DNA from: Desulforhabdus sp. TSK | GTDB lineage: Bacteria; Desulfobacterota; Syntrophobacteria; Syntrophobacterales; Syntrophobacteraceae | Reading direction: 5' to 3' | DNA length: 64,000 nucleotides | Assembly (NCBI RefSeq): GCF_022836495.1 | Contig: NZ_BQXM01000002.1 | Coordinates: 1-64,000, forward strand | Position numbers and translations under genes: made by a program | Shown here: positions 52,502 to 61,990 of the stretch, piece by piece | Numbering within the stretch: the stretch's first letter is position 1 | Layout: each line of letters starts with the position of its first letter | The notes under the pieces: generated by a model | What the model saw: only the letters and a program-made list of their open reading frames with translations | The model's database searches: none | Told to the model about the DNA's origin: nothing

Positions 52502-53383
52502 CTATTCCACGTTCTGAACCTGCTCCTTCAGTTTGCCGATCTCGCTCTTCATGCGGACGACCGCCTGCAGGGCCTCCAGATCACCGGTTTTGGAGCCGAT
52601 GGTATTGACTTCCCGGTGCAATTCCTGGGTGAGGAAGTCGAGCTTTCTTCCGTCCGCTTCCCCGGGAGCGGTCAGCATTGCCTCCATCTGCTGGAAGTGG
52701 CTCTTCAAACGAACGATTTCCTCGTTGATGTCCGCCCGTTCCGCCGAGCACGCCGCCTCCTGCAGAATGCGGTTCTCGTCCACCTGCACTTCTCCGAGCA
52801 GTTCCTGGATCCGATCCCGGAGCCTCTGTTGGTATTCTTCCAGGATGAGGTCCTTGCGGCTGTCGATGACGGACAGGTCCTGCCGCAGGATTTTCAGGCG
52901 GTCCAGGCAGTCCTGCAGGAGGGCTTCCCCTTCGCGGCACCGCATGTCGTGCACCTGCTTCAGAGTTTCCGCAACGGCTTCGGAAAGGATACTGCGCAGA
53001 GATTCCCGGTCTCCCTCGACTTTGCGCGATTCGAAAATGTAGGGAATGCTGAGAAGATGCTTCAATTTGGGAGGATCGATCCCCGGGAGCTCCCGCTGCA
53101 GCTCCTGCAGCTGTCCCCAGTAGTAGCGGGCCAGGGGGATGTCGAGACGGGGAGCTTTTTGCTCGATTTCCGTGGATTCTATCTGGACAAAAACTTCGAT
53201 GCGGCCGCGCCGCGCCGCCTGGGAAATCTGCTTCCGAAGGGGCTCCTCGAGCTCCAGGTAGTTCTTGGGCAGCCGCAGGACGATGTCCAGGTAACGGCCG
53301 TTGAGGGTGCGGATTTCCACGGTGATGGAATAGCCGCCTGCTTCTTTTTGAGTTCGCCCAAAGGCGGTCATGCTGCAGATCAA
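52502..53383 (-). CDS. yicC: YicC family endoribonuclease-related protein
   Basis: A 293-residue protein with SMTAFGR near the N terminus, then [18 protein letters not shown], a central coiled region, and the C-terminal DUF1732 block [20 protein letters not shown]. YicC proteins act as endoribonucleases affecting small-RNA decay. The start is TTG 53383 ([10 protein letters not shown]), because AGGAG lies seven bases upstream and family members begin M-I-x-S-M-T; ATG 53371 is too late. It overlaps the DUF4416 stop by 4 nt. Confidence 0.92.
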   Translation of the reverse strand: MICSMTAFGRTQKEAGGYSITVEIRTLNGRYLDIVLRLPKNYLELEEPLRKQISQAARRGRIEVFVQIESTEIEQKAPRLDIPLARYYWGQLQELQRELPGIDPPKLKHLLSIPYIFESRKVEGDRESLRSILSEAVAETLKQVHDMRCREGEALLQDCLDRLKILRQDLSVIDSRKDLILEEYQQRLRDRIQELLGEVQVDENRILQEAACSAERADINEEIVRLKSHFQQMEAMLTAPGEADGRKLDFLTQELHREVNTIGSKTGDLEALQAVVRMKSEIGKLKEQVQNVE

Positions 53384-53943
53384 GAAGTTTCTCCTTTTGG
53401 GAAGTACTTGCGGGGCAACCGCCCGCTCCGCTGATAGGCGAGCTTCATCCTCAGGATACCCAGGAAATGGCGCAGCGCCGGATTTTGATAGTCGGGATAG
53501 GTCCAGGGAAGCGGCTGATAGGCCCCTCCCTGGTAGATGAGGGTCAAATCGGCGTAAACGCCGTTCTGGAGGTGGACGCGGTGCGTGTAGTTCTTTCCCG
53601 TTGCGAGGATGAGGCGCTCTTCACTGAGGAGCCCGGGATCGACATTGATCCCGCGCTTTCCTTCCGGCGCACTCTCTTTTTCCAGGGCGTTGGTGAAGCG
53701 TTTGATGGCCGGCAGGGCTTCCACGGGAACCAGATGGAGAAAGCTGCCCGTCTGGCGATGGATTCCGGGGCCCATTTCCCGTTCGTAATACTGAGTATAT
53801 GTAAAAAGCTCAGGTTCCGTCAGAAAATCCATGGGGCCGTATTCCAGGGTCAAACGTTCCAGCACCTGGCACTGCAGTTGAAAATCACGGAAGAGAAACC
53901 CCATGATGAGCTTCGCCGGCAGAGGTGGCCTGGGCTCACTCAT
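53380..53943 (-). CDS. DUF4416 family protein
   Basis: A 187-residue protein that starts with PPLPAKLIMGFLFRD and contains GPMDFLTEPELFTYTQYYEREMG, NVDPGLLSEERLILATGKNYTHRVHL, GVYADLTLIYQGG and WTYPDYQNPALRHFLGILR, the conserved blocks of DUF4416. The family is restricted mostly to Desulfobacterota and relatives and has no known function. It sits between rfaE1 and yicC with overlapping ends on both sides (4 nt each), so it is translated with them. Confidence 0.9.
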   Translation of the reverse strand: MSEPRPPLPAKLIMGFLFRDFQLQCQVLERLTLEYGPMDFLTEPELFTYTQYYEREMGPGIHRQTGSFLHLVPVEALPAIKRFTNALEKESAPEGKRGINVDPGLLSEERLILATGKNYTHRVHLQNGVYADLTLIYQGGAYQPLPWTYPDYQNPALRHFLGILRMKLAYQRSGRLPRKYFPKGETS

Positions 53944-54950
53944 GGTCTATCTTCCAGTATGGCCTGGAGCTGGCGGGCTGAAACAGCGGTCGTTCCCACT
54001 TCGCCCACCACGATCCCGGCGGCGAGATTGGCCAGCAGGGCCGAATCCACCATGGATAAGCCCGCCACATAGCCCAGAGTCAAAGCCGCGATGACCGTGT
54101 CTCCCGCTCCCGTCACATCGAAGACGCGTCGGGCCACCGTGGGAATGTGGATCACCCGCCCGTCCCGGTGGAAGAGACTCATGCCCTCCTTCCCGCGCGT
54201 GATGAGGACTGTTCGGCATTGAAGCCGGTCCAGGAGGCTCCGTCCCGCCTCGATGAGTGTCTGCTCATCGCGAATGTCCACTCCGCTCATGCGTGACGCT
54301 TCGTGGTGGTTGGGAGTGATCATGGTGACTTCCCGGTAGAGGTCGGCATGCTGCACCTTGGGGTCCACGATGACGGGCAGGTCGCTTCCGGCCGTAATGG
54401 ATCGCAGCGCGTCCATGAATTCCGGGGAGACGACGCCTTTGGCGTAATCCGAAATGATGATGCCGTCCGTCTGGGCCAGGCTGTCTTCGATGTAGGCCAG
54501 GATGCGCCGAACGGATTCCTTCTGCAGCGGGCTTTTGCATTCGCGGTCCAGCCGGACCACCTGCTGATTTTGAGCGATGATGCGTGTTTTAAGGGTGGTC
54601 TGGCGGTCCGGTTCGACAATGAGGCTCTCGGTGGGAACATGAATGCCCTGCAGCAGCCGGGTGAGGGCCTCTCCTGCCAAGTCGTCGCCGATGACTCCCG
54701 CCACGGCCGCCTTGCCGCCGAGCGCTGCCACGTTATGGACCACATTGGCCGTTCCCCCCAGAAGCTGGGTTTCTTCGCGGACTTCCACGACCGGTACCGG
54801 CGCTTCCGGCGAAATCCGGTGCACCTCTCCCCAGATGAAGCGGTCCAGCATGAGATCGCCCGCCACCAGGATGCGGCAGCGGGGAAAGCGTTCAATGGCT
54901 TCCAGGAGATGCTTCTTTTGTTCCCGCGAAAGTTGCAAAGGGTTGTGCAT
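53940..54950 (-). CDS. rfaE1: D-glycero-beta-D-manno-heptose-7-phosphate kinase (RfaE1)
   Basis: A 336-residue PfkB-family sugar kinase. It has ILVAGDLMLDRFIWGEVHRISPEAPVPVV, LGGTANVVHNVAALGG, DYAKGVVSPEF, the DPK motif (VIVDPKVQHADLY), TPNHHEA and the anion-hole signature DVTGAGDTVIAAL. It phosphorylates heptose-7-phosphate at C1 for ADP-heptose and lipopolysaccharide inner core. The HldE adenylyltransferase half is absent, so RfaE2 must lie elsewhere. It is the first gene of the overlapping rfaE1-DUF4416-yicC series. Confidence 0.93.
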   Translation of the reverse strand: MHNPLQLSREQKKHLLEAIERFPRCRILVAGDLMLDRFIWGEVHRISPEAPVPVVEVREETQLLGGTANVVHNVAALGGKAAVAGVIGDDLAGEALTRLLQGIHVPTESLIVEPDRQTTLKTRIIAQNQQVVRLDRECKSPLQKESVRRILAYIEDSLAQTDGIIISDYAKGVVSPEFMDALRSITAGSDLPVIVDPKVQHADLYREVTMITPNHHEASRMSGVDIRDEQTLIEAGRSLLDRLQCRTVLITRGKEGMSLFHRDGRVIHIPTVARRVFDVTGAGDTVIAALTLGYVAGLSMVDSALLANLAAGIVVGEVGTTAVSARQLQAILEDRP

Positions 54951-54961
54951 TCAGAAGGACC

Positions 54962-55135
54962 TTAGTCTTGCAGCGGCTTGGCCTCATCGATGAGCATGAT
55001 GGGGATCCCGTCCCGAATTTCATAGAGCAGCCTGCACTGGTTGCAGATCAATCCATCCCCGGCTTCCGTCAGGATAATGGATCCCTTGCACTTGGGACAG
55101 GCCAAAATATCCAATAACTCTTTGCTGATCGTCAT
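54962..55135 (-). CDS. Trm112-like zinc protein
   Basis: A 57-residue protein: ELLDILACPKCKGSIILTEAGDGLICNQCRLLYEIRDGIPIMLIDEA. Two CxxC pairs plus the DGIPIML end define the UPF0434/Trm112 family, a zinc scaffold that activates methyltransferases in eukaryotes and archaea. The bacterial role is unclear. The start ATG 55135 has GGGGAAAAG upstream. It lies 11 bp upstream of rfaE1, which suggests cotranscription with the lipopolysaccharide gene. Confidence 0.92.
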   Translation of the reverse strand: MTISKELLDILACPKCKGSIILTEAGDGLICNQCRLLYEIRDGIPIMLIDEAKPLQD

Positions 55136-55161
55136 CTTTTCCCCATGTGTCGGTGCCGGGT

Positions 55162-55656
55162 TCATCGGCTCAAGAGTGTCACTTTGTTCGGTTGCTCCAA
55201 CTCGTCTTCATCCCCTTTTTCCATATCAAGAAGCTGCTGATACGATTCCAGGACGGATCGCAGCTTTGCCTCCAGCTGCATGCGGTGGCGCTTCAATTCG
55301 TTGATCTCTGCATGGAGCCGCGTCAGGCGCTCGTTGGCTTCCCTCAGGATATTCTCGCCGTTGAGCTCCGCCTGGGCCACGATGAGCTTCGCCTCCTTCT
55401 CCGCGCTTTCCTTGATCTGCTCGGCGCTCTTGTGGACCGTCATGAGGACATTGCGGATCGCTTTCTCGCGCCCTTTGTATTCCTTGAGCTCTTCATCGCG
55501 TTCTTGAAGATCTTTGCGCAATGCGGCGTTTTCCAGCTTGATGCGCTGTGTTTCTTCGGCCATCTGCTGAACGAGGGTTTCCACTTCCCGGGGGTCCAGG
55601 CCCATCCAGCGGGTGCGAAAACGCCTGTGCTGTATTTCAACCGTATCCCATGCCAT
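55162..55656 (-). CDS. DivIVA domain protein
   Basis: A 164-residue, almost wholly coiled-coil protein. It has the DivIVA/GpsB start VEIQHRRFRTRWMGLDPREVETLVQQMAEE (membrane-contact end and first coiled coil) and a long heptad region to residue ~150. DivIVA proteins recognise curved membrane at poles or septa; in Gram-negative Desulfobacterota the role is not established. The start ATG 55656 was chosen, as the frame upstream lacks a ribosome site. YggT is encoded 22 bp upstream on the same strand. Confidence 0.9.
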   Translation of the reverse strand: MAWDTVEIQHRRFRTRWMGLDPREVETLVQQMAEETQRIKLENAALRKDLQERDEELKEYKGREKAIRNVLMTVHKSAEQIKESAEKEAKLIVAQAELNGENILREANERLTRLHAEINELKRHRMQLEAKLRSVLESYQQLLDMEKGDEDELEQPNKVTLLSR

Positions 55657-55678
55657 AACGCTGCTGCTCCCCGACGGG

Positions 55679-55981
55679 CTAGATCCCAAGTCTCACGGCC
55701 AACTGAGCCAGGGTTCCCACCACAAAATTATCCAGGAAAACGATGGCAAGCAGTACGATCATGGGTGAGAAATCGATTCCGCCGAAGTTGACGGGCAGCC
55801 GCCTCCGTATCGTCAAAAGTACGGGCTCCGTTATGCTGTAGAGAAAACGGACAATGGGATTATAGGGGTCCGGATTTACCCATGACAGGATGGCCCGCGC
55901 AACGATGATCCACATGTAGCCATTGAGAACAATGTGGAGGATTGTGGCCAATGCGCTGAAGAGATTGCTGATTACGAACAT
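55679..55981 (-). CDS. YggT family membrane protein
   Basis: A 100-residue protein with two hydrophobic helices (residues ~5-32 and ~70-95) around the conserved ARAILSWVNPDPYNPIVRFLYSITEPVLLTIRRRLP. YggT proteins are small inner-membrane proteins, often next to yggS, divIVA or proC, implicated in osmotic shock and division. Here it precedes divIVA. The ATG at 55981 has no strong ribosome site, but AGGTGAAAC lies just upstream. Confidence 0.93.
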   Translation of the reverse strand: MFVISNLFSALATILHIVLNGYMWIIVARAILSWVNPDPYNPIVRFLYSITEPVLLTIRRRLPVNFGGIDFSPMIVLLAIVFLDNFVVGTLAQLAVRLGI

Positions 55982-56049
55982 GTTTCACCTGTTTTCAGTG
56001 TAAAAAGCAAATTACCGACCGTTTAGCCTCTCGCATTCGAAGGTTGAAA

Positions 56050-57039
56050 CTACTTTTTTTCTGCGAGACTGTCAACTTCAACTCCGGAGGAATTGCACGG
56101 GGATATTCCTCCGGCGGCGTCGGCCGGCACGTCTTCACAGATGGTCGGAGCAGCCGGTGGTTGTGTGCTCAAAACAATGCCGGTGCACAATACGGCGAGC
56201 CCTATTCCCTTCAGGGGGGACACGGTTTCTCCCAGGAAAACGGCGGCGAGTAGGGTGGCCCCAATGGGCTCCCCCAGGATCAGGGCGGCTACGGAGGTGG
56301 GGGAGAGGTATTTCAATGTCCAGTTGAAGCTGGTATGGCCGATCAACTGGGGAACCAGGGCCAGCAGGATCAGCACCGTGTATGTCTTCGTGGAAAAACC
56401 GTCCAGGGGGCTGCCTGTCAGGAGACAAAATGAGAGAAGTATTGTCCCCGCAGAGCCGTAGCTCCCGAAGGTGTAGGCGGTCAGCCCGAGAGATCGCCTG
56501 GCGATTCTCCCCGCCAGGAGGTAGCCGGTGGCCATCCAGGCTCCCGCCAGCGCCAGGAAATCCCCCCACAGGGCCGTCCTCGAAAGAGAGAAATCGTTGC
56601 CGGCGACGAAGGCGCTGCCCAGGAGCGTGCAGAATATGCCGGGGACGAGGCGGCGTCCCGCGGGCTCTTTGAGGATGGCATATGAAAAGACAGCGGAAAA
56701 GAGCGGCGTGGTGCTCACCAGGGTTGCGGAACTGGCCACGGAGGTCATCTGGAGAGAGTGGATCCAGAAGACGAAATGGAGAGCCAGGAAGACCCCGGAA
56801 AGGAGGGTGAGCCTGACCGTCCTGGGCTCCCGGGGCCGGCGGGTTTTGGGCGCGCCCAACAGAAACGCGGGGCTCAGCGCCAGAGCGGCCAGGGTGACGC
56901 GGTAGGCGGCGATCGTCACGGCGGGGGCATCCGCCAGGCGGATCAGCAGGGAGGCGATGGAGATGGAAGCGATCCCCAGGACGACGACAGGCCACAAAAT
57001 ATAAGGGGCAGGCCGGGACAGAGGGTTGTCTTCTTTCAC
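56050..57039 (-). CDS. EamA/DMT family transporter
   Basis: A 329-residue permease with ten hydrophobic helices in two EamA repeats. LASLLIRLADAPAVTIAAYRVTLAALAL and VFWIHSLQMTSVASSATLVSTTPLFSAVFSY lie in repeat 1; WTLKYLSPTSVAALILGEPIGATLLAAVFLGE lies in repeat 2. DMT carriers export small metabolites; the substrate is unknown. The start is GTG 57039; an ATG at 57046 is in another frame. The soluble tail (ICEDVPADAAGG...) is long for the family. It is divergent from the small Cys-rich gene at 57126. Confidence 0.9.
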   Translation of the reverse strand: MKEDNPLSRPAPYILWPVVVLGIASISIASLLIRLADAPAVTIAAYRVTLAALALSPAFLLGAPKTRRPREPRTVRLTLLSGVFLALHFVFWIHSLQMTSVASSATLVSTTPLFSAVFSYAILKEPAGRRLVPGIFCTLLGSAFVAGNDFSLSRTALWGDFLALAGAWMATGYLLAGRIARRSLGLTAYTFGSYGSAGTILLSFCLLTGSPLDGFSTKTYTVLILLALVPQLIGHTSFNWTLKYLSPTSVAALILGEPIGATLLAAVFLGETVSPLKGIGLAVLCTGIVLSTQPPAAPTICEDVPADAAGGISPCNSSGVEVDSLAEKK

Positions 57040-57062
57040 GATTCATGCTCTATAAAAAGGCC

Positions 57063-57092
57063 TTGACAGCCGGTGGAGCTCTCAACTATATA
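57063..57092 (+). promoter_or_regulatory. Sigma-70 promoter
   Basis: TTGACA at 57063-57068, an 18-bp spacer, and a TATATA -10 at 57087-57092, upstream of the small Cys protein and the rplU leader. Confidence 0.75.
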
Positions 57093-57125
57093 AAAGCGCT
57101 TGAATATTTTTTAGGAGGTAACAGG

Positions 57126-57254
57126 ATGCTCAAAAGCCCGTGCATAACTTGTGATCGTGCCAACGAAGACAAGAACAAGTGCCTGGAAGAATGCGAGAAG
57201 TTGCGAGAATATCAGGAACAGATCCTAAAGCAAGGTATTTATGCAACGATGTGA
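57126..57254 (+). CDS. Small cysteine-containing protein upstream of rplU
   Basis: A 42-residue protein: MLKSPCITCDRANEDKNKC, then LEECEKLREYQEQILKQG. It has a CxxC pair and two more cysteines in a helical tail, which is suggestive of a zinc- or redox-binding hairpin. AGGAGG lies nine bases before ATG 57126 and an excellent promoter precedes it, so it is probably real despite its size. The family is not recognised. A terminator separates it from rplU. Confidence 0.72.
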   Translation: MLKSPCITCDRANEDKNKCLEECEKLREYQEQILKQGIYATM

Positions 57255-57283
57255 TGACAGTGTGGTTCCGCCATCCGCTTCGG

Positions 57284-57306
57284 GCGGCCGGAAGGCCGCT
57301 TTTTTT
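57284..57306 (+). terminator. Intrinsic terminator / attenuator before rplU
   Basis: GCGGCC-GGAA-GGCCGC followed by seven T, 30 bp after the small gene and about 70 bp before the rplU start. With no second promoter obvious, it may attenuate rplU transcription. Confidence 0.8.
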
Positions 57307-57376
57307 GTCGAGTTGATGGCAGGTACTGCCGGAAAACCGGAGCAGTGGTAGAGAGACAAGGTTGGAGGATATCCCC

Positions 57377-57694
57377 ATGTATGCAATTTTCAAATCGGGT
57401 GGCAGGCAGTACGAAGCCACGCCCGGGGCGGTGCTCAAGCTGGAAAAGCTCCCTGGCGAAGTCGGCGAAAGTGTAACCCTGGATGAGGTCCTTTTGTTTT
57501 CCGACGGCGAGCAGGTTCAGGTGGGACAGCCTTTGGTGCGGAATGTGGCCATCCAGGCCCGCATTGTGGAGCAGGGGCGGCATCGCAAGATCGTCGTGTT
57601 CAAGTCCAAGCGCCGCAAGGATTATCAGAAAAAACAGGGGCACCGGCAGTATTTTACGGCGGTGCGGATTGACGGAATCGAAAAGCAGGCCTAG
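57377..57694 (+). CDS. rplU: 50S ribosomal protein L21
   Basis: A 105-residue protein with the full L21 pattern: MYAIFKSGGRQYEATPGAVLKLEKL, DEVLLFSDGEQVQVGQPLV and the rRNA-binding KIVVFKSKRRKDYQKKQGHRQYFTAVRI. The start ATG 57377 has GGAGG upstream. rpmA follows after 62 bp, the usual order, with obgE downstream. Confidence 0.98.
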   Translation: MYAIFKSGGRQYEATPGAVLKLEKLPGEVGESVTLDEVLLFSDGEQVQVGQPLVRNVAIQARIVEQGRHRKIVVFKSKRRKDYQKKQGHRQYFTAVRIDGIEKQA

Positions 57695-57756
57695 GCGTTT
57701 TGCAGATTCTCCTGCAGATGAGCTGCCGCTTTCAAGCGAAATGGAAGGAATAGACC

Positions 57757-58023
57757 ATGGCACATAAAAAAGCGGGCGGAAGTTCCCGGAATGGCCGTGA
57801 CAGCGCCGGCCAGCGGCGTGGTGTCAAACGGTTCGGAGGGGAGTTGGTTCGGGCCGGAAACATTCTGGTGCGGCAGGTGGGAACCCACTTTCACCCGGGC
57901 AAGAATGTCGGAATGGGCAGCGATTATACGATCTTCGCCCTGATCGACGGCGTGGTGACGTTCGAGTACAAGGACAAAACGCGCCAGAAGATCAGCGTTT
58001 ATCCCGTTCCCGCTCAAGGATAA
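57757..58023 (+). CDS. rpmA: 50S ribosomal protein L27
   Basis: An 88-residue protein: [29 protein letters not shown] with the conserved N-terminal AHKKAGGS that reaches the peptidyl-transferase centre, then [32 protein letters not shown]. It needs no N-terminal processing beyond Met removal, unlike Firmicutes L27. The start ATG 57757 has GGAAGGAAT upstream. It is transcribed with rplU; a 450-bp gap separates it from obgE. Confidence 0.98.
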   Translation: MAHKKAGGSSRNGRDSAGQRRGVKRFGGELVRAGNILVRQVGTHFHPGKNVGMGSDYTIFALIDGVVTFEYKDKTRQKISVYPVPAQG

Positions 58024-58474
58024 CCCCTTTTCCCTTCCCGTAACTCTGGAGGCGGTCCGGCATAGATCCCCTGGAAGCAATAGATTTCAAGGTCGTGCTG
58101 TTCTTCTCCTTGAATCTTTTTCCTTCTCTTCCTGCCCGAAAAGGAAGAGAAGGAAAAAGGTCGGTATCCTTTTTCCCTCCCCAACCCGGAAGCCGGCGGC
58201 GCAGATCTGATTCCACAGCGTGGCGGTCTGACCATGGGCACAAAAACTTCTCGCAGCCCGACTGCAGATTCGCTACCAAGACCGTCCGAACCCTGTTCTG
58301 CCCGCATCAAGATCCCAGGCGCCAGGCAAGAAATAGAGGTCCGTCCTCCCCATCCCTCCGTCACGTCACATGCTACAGGCGGGTGGCGAAGGGTGGTCTT
58401 TGGCAGGATCCGCCTAGGGGCATGACGGTGGGCGTGCGTGCCGCTGGTTTCATATGAGAAGATGGTGATGCGTC
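58024..58474. other. rpmA-obgE gap with a purine/pyrimidine hairpin
   Basis: No gene was recognised in 451 bp. At 58116-58133 and 58142-58159 an 18-bp perfect inverted repeat (pyrimidine-rich CTTTTTCCTTCTCTTCCT on one arm) forms a strong hairpin, likely a terminator or processing site after the ribosomal protein genes. obgE has its own ribosome site AGATGGTGAT-like and perhaps its own promoter. Confidence 0.55.
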
Positions 58475-59536
58475 ATGAAATTTGTCGATGAAGTGAAAAT
58501 TCGGCTCAAGGCTGGGAACGGGGGGCATGGGTGCGTGAGCTTCCGCCGTGAAAAATATGTCCCCAAAGGCGGTCCCGATGGGGGCGATGGAGGCCAGGGC
58601 GGGGATGTCGTCCTGGAAGCCACCGACAGGAAACATACACTTCTGGATTTTCGGTACCGGCATCTCTTTCAGGCCGGGTCCGGAAAGCACGGCTCGGGGC
58701 AGAACCGACACGGGAAGAGCGGTGAAGACCTTGTGCTGGAAGTGCCTCTCGGCACCGTGGTGAAGGAGGTGGACAGCGGGGAATCCCTGGCGGACCTGAC
58801 GGAGCTGGGACAGCGCTGGGTCGCCGCTCGCGGCGGCCTGGGAGGGCGTGGGAATGCGCGATTCGCCTCTTCGACCCGGCAGGTGCCGCGATTTGCCCAG
58901 GAAGGGCAGGAAGGGGAAGAACGGGAGCTCATCCTGGAGCTCAAGCTCATTGCGGACGTGGGGCTCGTGGGGCTGCCCAATGCGGGCAAGTCTACATTGA
59001 TCATGGCCATTTCGGCTGCACGGCCCAAAGTCGCGGACTATCCCTTCACCACCCTCGTTCCGAACCTGGGCGTCGTGCAGTACGGCGAGGCGCCGCCCTT
59101 TGTGGTGGCGGACATCCCCGGCCTCATCGAAGGCGCCCACCTGGGGGCGGGACTGGGGACCCGTTTTCTCCGCCACATCGAAAGGACGCGCATCCTGGTA
59201 CATCTCGTGGACGTTTCGCAGCTCTCCGAAGCGGATCCCCTGCGGCCCTACCACGAAGTCGAAAATGAGCTCAACTGTTTTTCCCGGGACATCCTGAAAA
59301 AAGCGAAAATCATCGTTCTCAACAAGGTGGATATGGTTCCCGAGGCGGAAAAGCTCCAGAGGATCACGGAGGTCTACGCTGGATTGGGCTACCCGCTTTT
59401 TCTGATTTCCGCCCTCAGAAAAGACGGAGTCAAAGACCTGGTACGGCTTTTGACGCAGATGCTTTTCGAGGCCGGGGAGAGTGCATCGGGAAAAGGGGTC
59501 GAGGTGGCCTGGCGCCAGGGAAGGGGAGGAGAATAA
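58475..59536 (+). CDS. obgE: GTPase ObgE
   Basis: A 353-residue protein. The glycine-rich Obg fold comes first (VKIRLKAGNGGHGCVSFRREKYVPKGGPDGGDGGQGG), then a G domain: G1 GLPNAGKST, G2/switch TTLVPNLG, G3 DIPGLIEGAHLGAGLG, G4 NKVD, G5 SAL. It controls late 50S assembly and stress responses. There is no long C-terminal extension. It starts the obgE-proB-proA-nadD-rsfS series; proB begins 3 bp after its stop. Confidence 0.97.
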   Translation: MKFVDEVKIRLKAGNGGHGCVSFRREKYVPKGGPDGGDGGQGGDVVLEATDRKHTLLDFRYRHLFQAGSGKHGSGQNRHGKSGEDLVLEVPLGTVVKEVDSGESLADLTELGQRWVAARGGLGGRGNARFASSTRQVPRFAQEGQEGEERELILELKLIADVGLVGLPNAGKSTLIMAISAARPKVADYPFTTLVPNLGVVQYGEAPPFVVADIPGLIEGAHLGAGLGTRFLRHIERTRILVHLVDVSQLSEADPLRPYHEVENELNCFSRDILKKAKIIVLNKVDMVPEAEKLQRITEVYAGLGYPLFLISALRKDGVKDLVRLLTQMLFEAGESASGKGVEVAWRQGRGGE

Positions 59537-59539
59537 AAG

Positions 59540-60727
59540 GTGACGTCGGATCTAACGGATCGAAAGGCGTTCTTCGGCAGCTGCCGGCGGCTGGTCATCA
59601 AAGTGGGAAGTGCGGTGCTGACCGGTCCCCAGGGTTTGAACCGGGTCATGGTGCACCGCCTCAGCGACCAGGTGGCGGAACTGCGGGAGAGAAACAAGGA
59701 TCGGGAAATTGTTGTCGTCACTTCGGGTGCCGTCGCTTCAGGCGTGCGGAAAATAGGCCTCACGGAAAGGCCCCGCACCATTCCCCATAAACAGGCGACA
59801 GCCGCCGTGGGGCAGGGCGTGCTCATGGAGGCCTGGGAAGCGGCGTTTGACAAGTACGAGCTGCTGGTGGCCCAACTGCTCCTCACCAGTGAGGATCTGG
59901 CGCACCGCCACCGCTACCTGAACGCGCGCAACACCCTGGAAACCTTGCTGGATTGGGGAATATTGCCCATCATCAATGAAAATGATACGGTGGTTGTCGA
60001 AGAAATCAAGTTTGGAGACAACGATCAACTTTCCGCCATGATCGCAGGACTCATCGGTGCGGATTTGGTGATCAACCTGACGGACACTCAGGGCTTGTAC
60101 GACTGCGACCCGCGCCTCAATGCTTCGGCGTCCCTCATCCCCGTGGTGTACCGGGTGGATGCGAAGGTGCTTGCCTGCGCCACGCCGCAGCCCGGTGCCG
60201 TGGGAACCGGGGGGATGTTGAGCAAGATCAACGCCGCCAGGAAATGCCTCGCTTCGGGCATTCCCATGGTCATCGCGCCGGGAAAAGAGCGTGACATTCT
60301 TTTGAGGCTTTTCGAAGGGGAGGAGCTGGGGACGCTCTTCCTCCCGCGCAAGCGCCTCTACCAGGGTAAGAAGCTCTGGCTTGCCAATCTGCCCAAACCC
60401 GCGGGGGACCTCATCCTGGATGACGGTGCGGTGCTGGCCCTGCAGAAGCGGGGCAAATCGCTCCTGCCCATCGGCGTTCGTGAAGTGCGGGGGACTTTTG
60501 GCGTGGGGGCGCCCGTGCGCTGCCTGGATACGGCGGGAACGGTCGTGGGCATCGGTCTGAGCAACTACAAGTCCGGAGAAATCCAGCAGATCAAGGGTCA
60601 CCATACGGAAGAGATCGAGGCCATCATCGGCTACAGGCATTCGGATGAAGTCATTCACCGGAACAACTTTGTGCTTTTTGGAGAAGGCATGGAAGAAGAA
60701 CCGATCGAGGGAGGAACCGATGCGTGA
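59540..60727 (+). CDS. proB: Glutamate 5-kinase
   Basis: A 395-residue enzyme. The amino-acid-kinase domain ([75 protein letters not shown]) is followed by a C-terminal PUA domain (residues ~290-375, [22 protein letters not shown]). It makes glutamyl phosphate, the first step of proline synthesis. The start is GTG 59540 right after obgE. The stop overlaps the proA start by 8 nt. Confidence 0.97.
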   Translation: MTSDLTDRKAFFGSCRRLVIKVGSAVLTGPQGLNRVMVHRLSDQVAELRERNKDREIVVVTSGAVASGVRKIGLTERPRTIPHKQATAAVGQGVLMEAWEAAFDKYELLVAQLLLTSEDLAHRHRYLNARNTLETLLDWGILPIINENDTVVVEEIKFGDNDQLSAMIAGLIGADLVINLTDTQGLYDCDPRLNASASLIPVVYRVDAKVLACATPQPGAVGTGGMLSKINAARKCLASGIPMVIAPGKERDILLRLFEGEELGTLFLPRKRLYQGKKLWLANLPKPAGDLILDDGAVLALQKRGKSLLPIGVREVRGTFGVGAPVRCLDTAGTVVGIGLSNYKSGEIQQIKGHHTEEIEAIIGYRHSDEVIHRNNFVLFGEGMEEEPIEGGTDA

Positions 60728-61970
60728 AGAAATCCTCTTGATGGGCAGGCGGGCGCGTGAATCCGCCCGGCAAATGGCGAATGTGAACAGCGATGTCAAG
60801 CGTCAGGTCCTGGAGCGCATGGCCGTGGCCCTGGAGAGAGAAAGCCGGGCTATCGCTTCCGCCAACGAAAAGGACATCCAGGCGGCCCTGGAAAAGGGGC
60901 TTTCCAAGCCCAAGGTGGACCGGCTGCGCTTGACTCCGAAGGTCGTCGATGAGATGATGACCGGTTTGCGTGAAGTGGCCCTGCTGCCCGATCCCGTGGG
61001 AGAAATCACGCGCATGTGGACTCGCCCCAACGGGTTGCGCGTGGGGCGGATGCGGATTCCCCTGGGAGTCATCGGCATCATTTACGAATCGAGGCCCAAC
61101 GTGACCGTGGATGCCGCAGCCCTCTGCATCAAGGCCGGCAACGCCGTTTTTCTCCGGGGCGGGTCCGAAGCCTTTCATTCCAATCACTGCCTGGCAAAGA
61201 TTCTCCAGACGGCGCTCCGTGAGACGGAGCTCCCCGAAACGGTGGTCCAACTGGTGGAAACGACGGACCGGGATGCTGTCCTGGACATGCTCAAATTGGA
61301 AGAGCACATCGACGTCATGATCCCCCGCGGGGGGGAAGATCTCATCCGCTTCGTGACGGAGCATGCCCACATGCCCGTTCTGAAGCACTACAAAGGGGTC
61401 TGCCATCTTTACGTCGATGCCTCGGCGAACCTGGAAATGGCCGAAGAGATCGCACTGAACGGAAAAGTGCAGCGCCCCAGCGCGTGCAATGCGCTGGAAA
61501 CACTCCTGGTGCACCAGGAAATCGCCCCAGCGTTTCTCCCCCGCATGGCGGAATCTTTCCGAAAGGCCGGCGTCGAGCTTCGAGGGTGCCCGCGCACGCG
61601 AGAGATTCTTCCCGACGCCATCCCCGCCACGGAAGACGACTGGTATGCGGAATATCTGGATCTCATTTTAGCGGTTCGAGTGGTGGACAGCATGGATGAG
61701 GCCATCCGGCATATTGCAGCCTACGGCTCGGACCATACCGAAGCCATCATCACCGAAAACTTTGCGCGGGGACACCGGTTCCTGCAGGAAGTACAGTCTT
61801 CCCTGGTGCTGGTCAACGCGTCCACACGCTTCAATGACGGGCAGCAGCTGGGGCTCGGCGCTGAGATCGGGATTTCCACGTCCCGTCTGCACGCCTATGG
61901 CCCTATGGGCATCGAAGAGCTCACCACCACCAAATTCATCGCTCTCGGGAACGGACAGGTGCGAAGCTGA
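60720..61970 (+). CDS. proA: Glutamate-5-semialdehyde dehydrogenase
   Basis: A 416-residue member of the aldehyde dehydrogenase superfamily. Family blocks include [51 protein letters not shown], the catalytic Cys region [14 protein letters not shown], and [37 protein letters not shown]. It reduces glutamyl phosphate to the semialdehyde with NADPH. The start ATG 60720 has GGGAGG upstream and overlaps proB by 8 nt; an earlier frame inside proB is not used. Confidence 0.97.
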   Translation: MREEILLMGRRARESARQMANVNSDVKRQVLERMAVALERESRAIASANEKDIQAALEKGLSKPKVDRLRLTPKVVDEMMTGLREVALLPDPVGEITRMWTRPNGLRVGRMRIPLGVIGIIYESRPNVTVDAAALCIKAGNAVFLRGGSEAFHSNHCLAKILQTALRETELPETVVQLVETTDRDAVLDMLKLEEHIDVMIPRGGEDLIRFVTEHAHMPVLKHYKGVCHLYVDASANLEMAEEIALNGKVQRPSACNALETLLVHQEIAPAFLPRMAESFRKAGVELRGCPRTREILPDAIPATEDDWYAEYLDLILAVRVVDSMDEAIRHIAAYGSDHTEAIITENFARGHRFLQEVQSSLVLVNASTRFNDGQQLGLGAEIGISTSRLHAYGPMGIEELTTTKFIALGNGQVRS

Positions 61971-61990
61971 CGAAGAGGACAGGGGAGGCG

